A stretch of 5,608 bases of DNA from Fimbriimonadaceae bacterium (lineage in GTDB: Bacteria; Armatimonadota; Fimbriimonadia; Fimbriimonadales; Fimbriimonadaceae), in the NCBI GenBank assembly GCA_019454665.1, contig JACFNW010000166.1, positions 1-5,608 on the forward strand, given 5' to 3'. Every line of letters starts with the position of its first letter. The stretch's first letter is position 1. The notes beneath the pieces are model-generated. The model searched no databases and was not told where the DNA came from. It saw only the letters and a program-made list of their open reading frames with translations. Position numbers and translations under genes: made by a program. Positions 5,204 through 5,608 of this stretch are shown one piece after another.

Positions 5204-5608
5204 TTATCCGCCCTTGCGCAGCCGCGCGGCATACTTCTCGCGGAACTTGCGCACCTTGGGTTCGATGATCGCGGCGCAATAGCCCGAGTTCATGGACATG
5301 CGCTCCAGCGAGGACGCCTGCTCGTATCGCCGGAAGTAATCTTGGTGGTACTCCTCGGCCCGCGTGTAGTTCTTCAGCGGCTCGATGGTCGTGACGATCG
5401 GGTCCTTGTAGATCCCCTCTTTGGCGATCTCTTGCAGGATTCGCTGGGCGAGCGCCTTCTCGGCGTCGTCGCGGTAGAAGATGGCCGAGCGGTACTGCGT
5501 GCCGACGTCGGGCCCCTGGCGGTTCAGCGTCGTGGGGTTGTGCGTCGTCATGAAGATGCGCAGCAGGTCGTCGGCGGGGACCACTTCGGGGTCGTAGGCG
5601 ATCTTGAC
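5204..5608 (-). CDS. msrA: Peptide-methionine (S)-S-oxide reductase MsrA, 5'-truncated by the window edge
   Basis: The visible 134 residues are the C-terminal part of MsrA, which reduces methionine-S-sulfoxide in proteins and free methionine using thioredoxin. Family landmarks in order are VKIAYDP (1-7), LLRIF (15-19), HNPTTLNRQGPDVGTQYRSAIF (23-44), IVTTIEPL (71-78), AEEYHQDYF (85-93) and NSGYC...IEPKVRKFR (107-123). C111 in GYC sits where the resolving cysteine is found in many bacterial MsrA proteins. The catalytic G-C/U-F-W motif lies beyond the window, so whether the active residue is cysteine or selenocysteine cannot be seen. The frame is open through the edge; a GTG at 5584 lies inside the conserved domain and is not a start. 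The gene is transcribed ahead of selB, with only 6 bases between its TAA and the selB GTG, suggesting one operon. Confidence 0.95.
   Translation of the reverse strand, partial: VKIAYDPEVVPADDLLRIFMTTHNPTTLNRQGPDVGTQYRSAIFYRDDAEKALAQRILQEIAKEGIYKDPIVTTIEPLKNYTRAEEYHQDYFRRYEQASSLERMSMNSGYCAAIIEPKVRKFREKYAARLRKGG

Noticed and set aside
4533..5282. 249-codon + strand open frame opposite selB
   Set aside because: It is a low-complexity S/R/T-rich shadow of the SelB GTPase domain, whose motifs are unambiguous.
5582..5584. GTG as a start for msrA
   Set aside because: The codon lies inside the conserved MsrA domain, after VKIAYDPE, and the frame continues to the window edge, so the gene is simply cut off.

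Overview
This window is a compact, GC-rich stretch of bacterial chromosome. It has seven protein-coding genes with gaps of 6 to 43 bases, and no RNA gene, mobile element, CRISPR array or long repeat that I can see. The first and last genes meet the window edges. The organism cannot be named from the sequence. It is a GC-rich bacterium that very probably makes selenocysteine proteins, because it carries a complete, canonical selB. Several genes have a -10-like hexamer 6-9 bases before the start codon and little or no Shine-Dalgarno sequence. That recalls lineages with much leaderless transcription, such as Deinococcota, Actinomycetota or Armatimonadota, but this is only a weak hint.

The left half (1-1903) reads on the + strand. 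A small cupin-fold protein (1-366, possibly cut at the window edge) overlaps by the four bases ATGA with a flavodoxin-fold NAD(P)H:FMN oxidoreductase (363-971). After 7 bases comes a DUF1905/YdeI-type protein (979-1431). After 40 bases comes a small three-helix membrane protein resembling the DUF4870 type (1472-1903). The first two are probably co-translated. The last two each have a possible promoter of their own.

The right half (1921-5608) reads on the - strand and converges on the left half with only 17 bases between stop codons. In transcription order it holds the C-terminal three quarters or so of peptide methionine sulfoxide reductase A (msrA, 5' end off-window), the selenocysteine-specific elongation factor selB (611 residues, GTG start), and an aspartase/fumarase-superfamily lyase (465 residues). 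The lyase's active-site signature fits aspartate ammonia-lyase better than class II fumarase. msrA and selB lie in the same reading frame, separated by one TAA stop and two codons, so they look transcriptionally and perhaps translationally linked. The lyase has its own possible near-leaderless promoter in the 43-base gap after selB.

Most of this is ordinary conserved chromosomal content, and I do not see a novel multi-gene system. The points most worth a second look are the tight msrA-selB coupling (and whether this MsrA uses selenocysteine, which the window does not show), the repeated near-leaderless promoter architecture, and the substrate assignment of the lyase.
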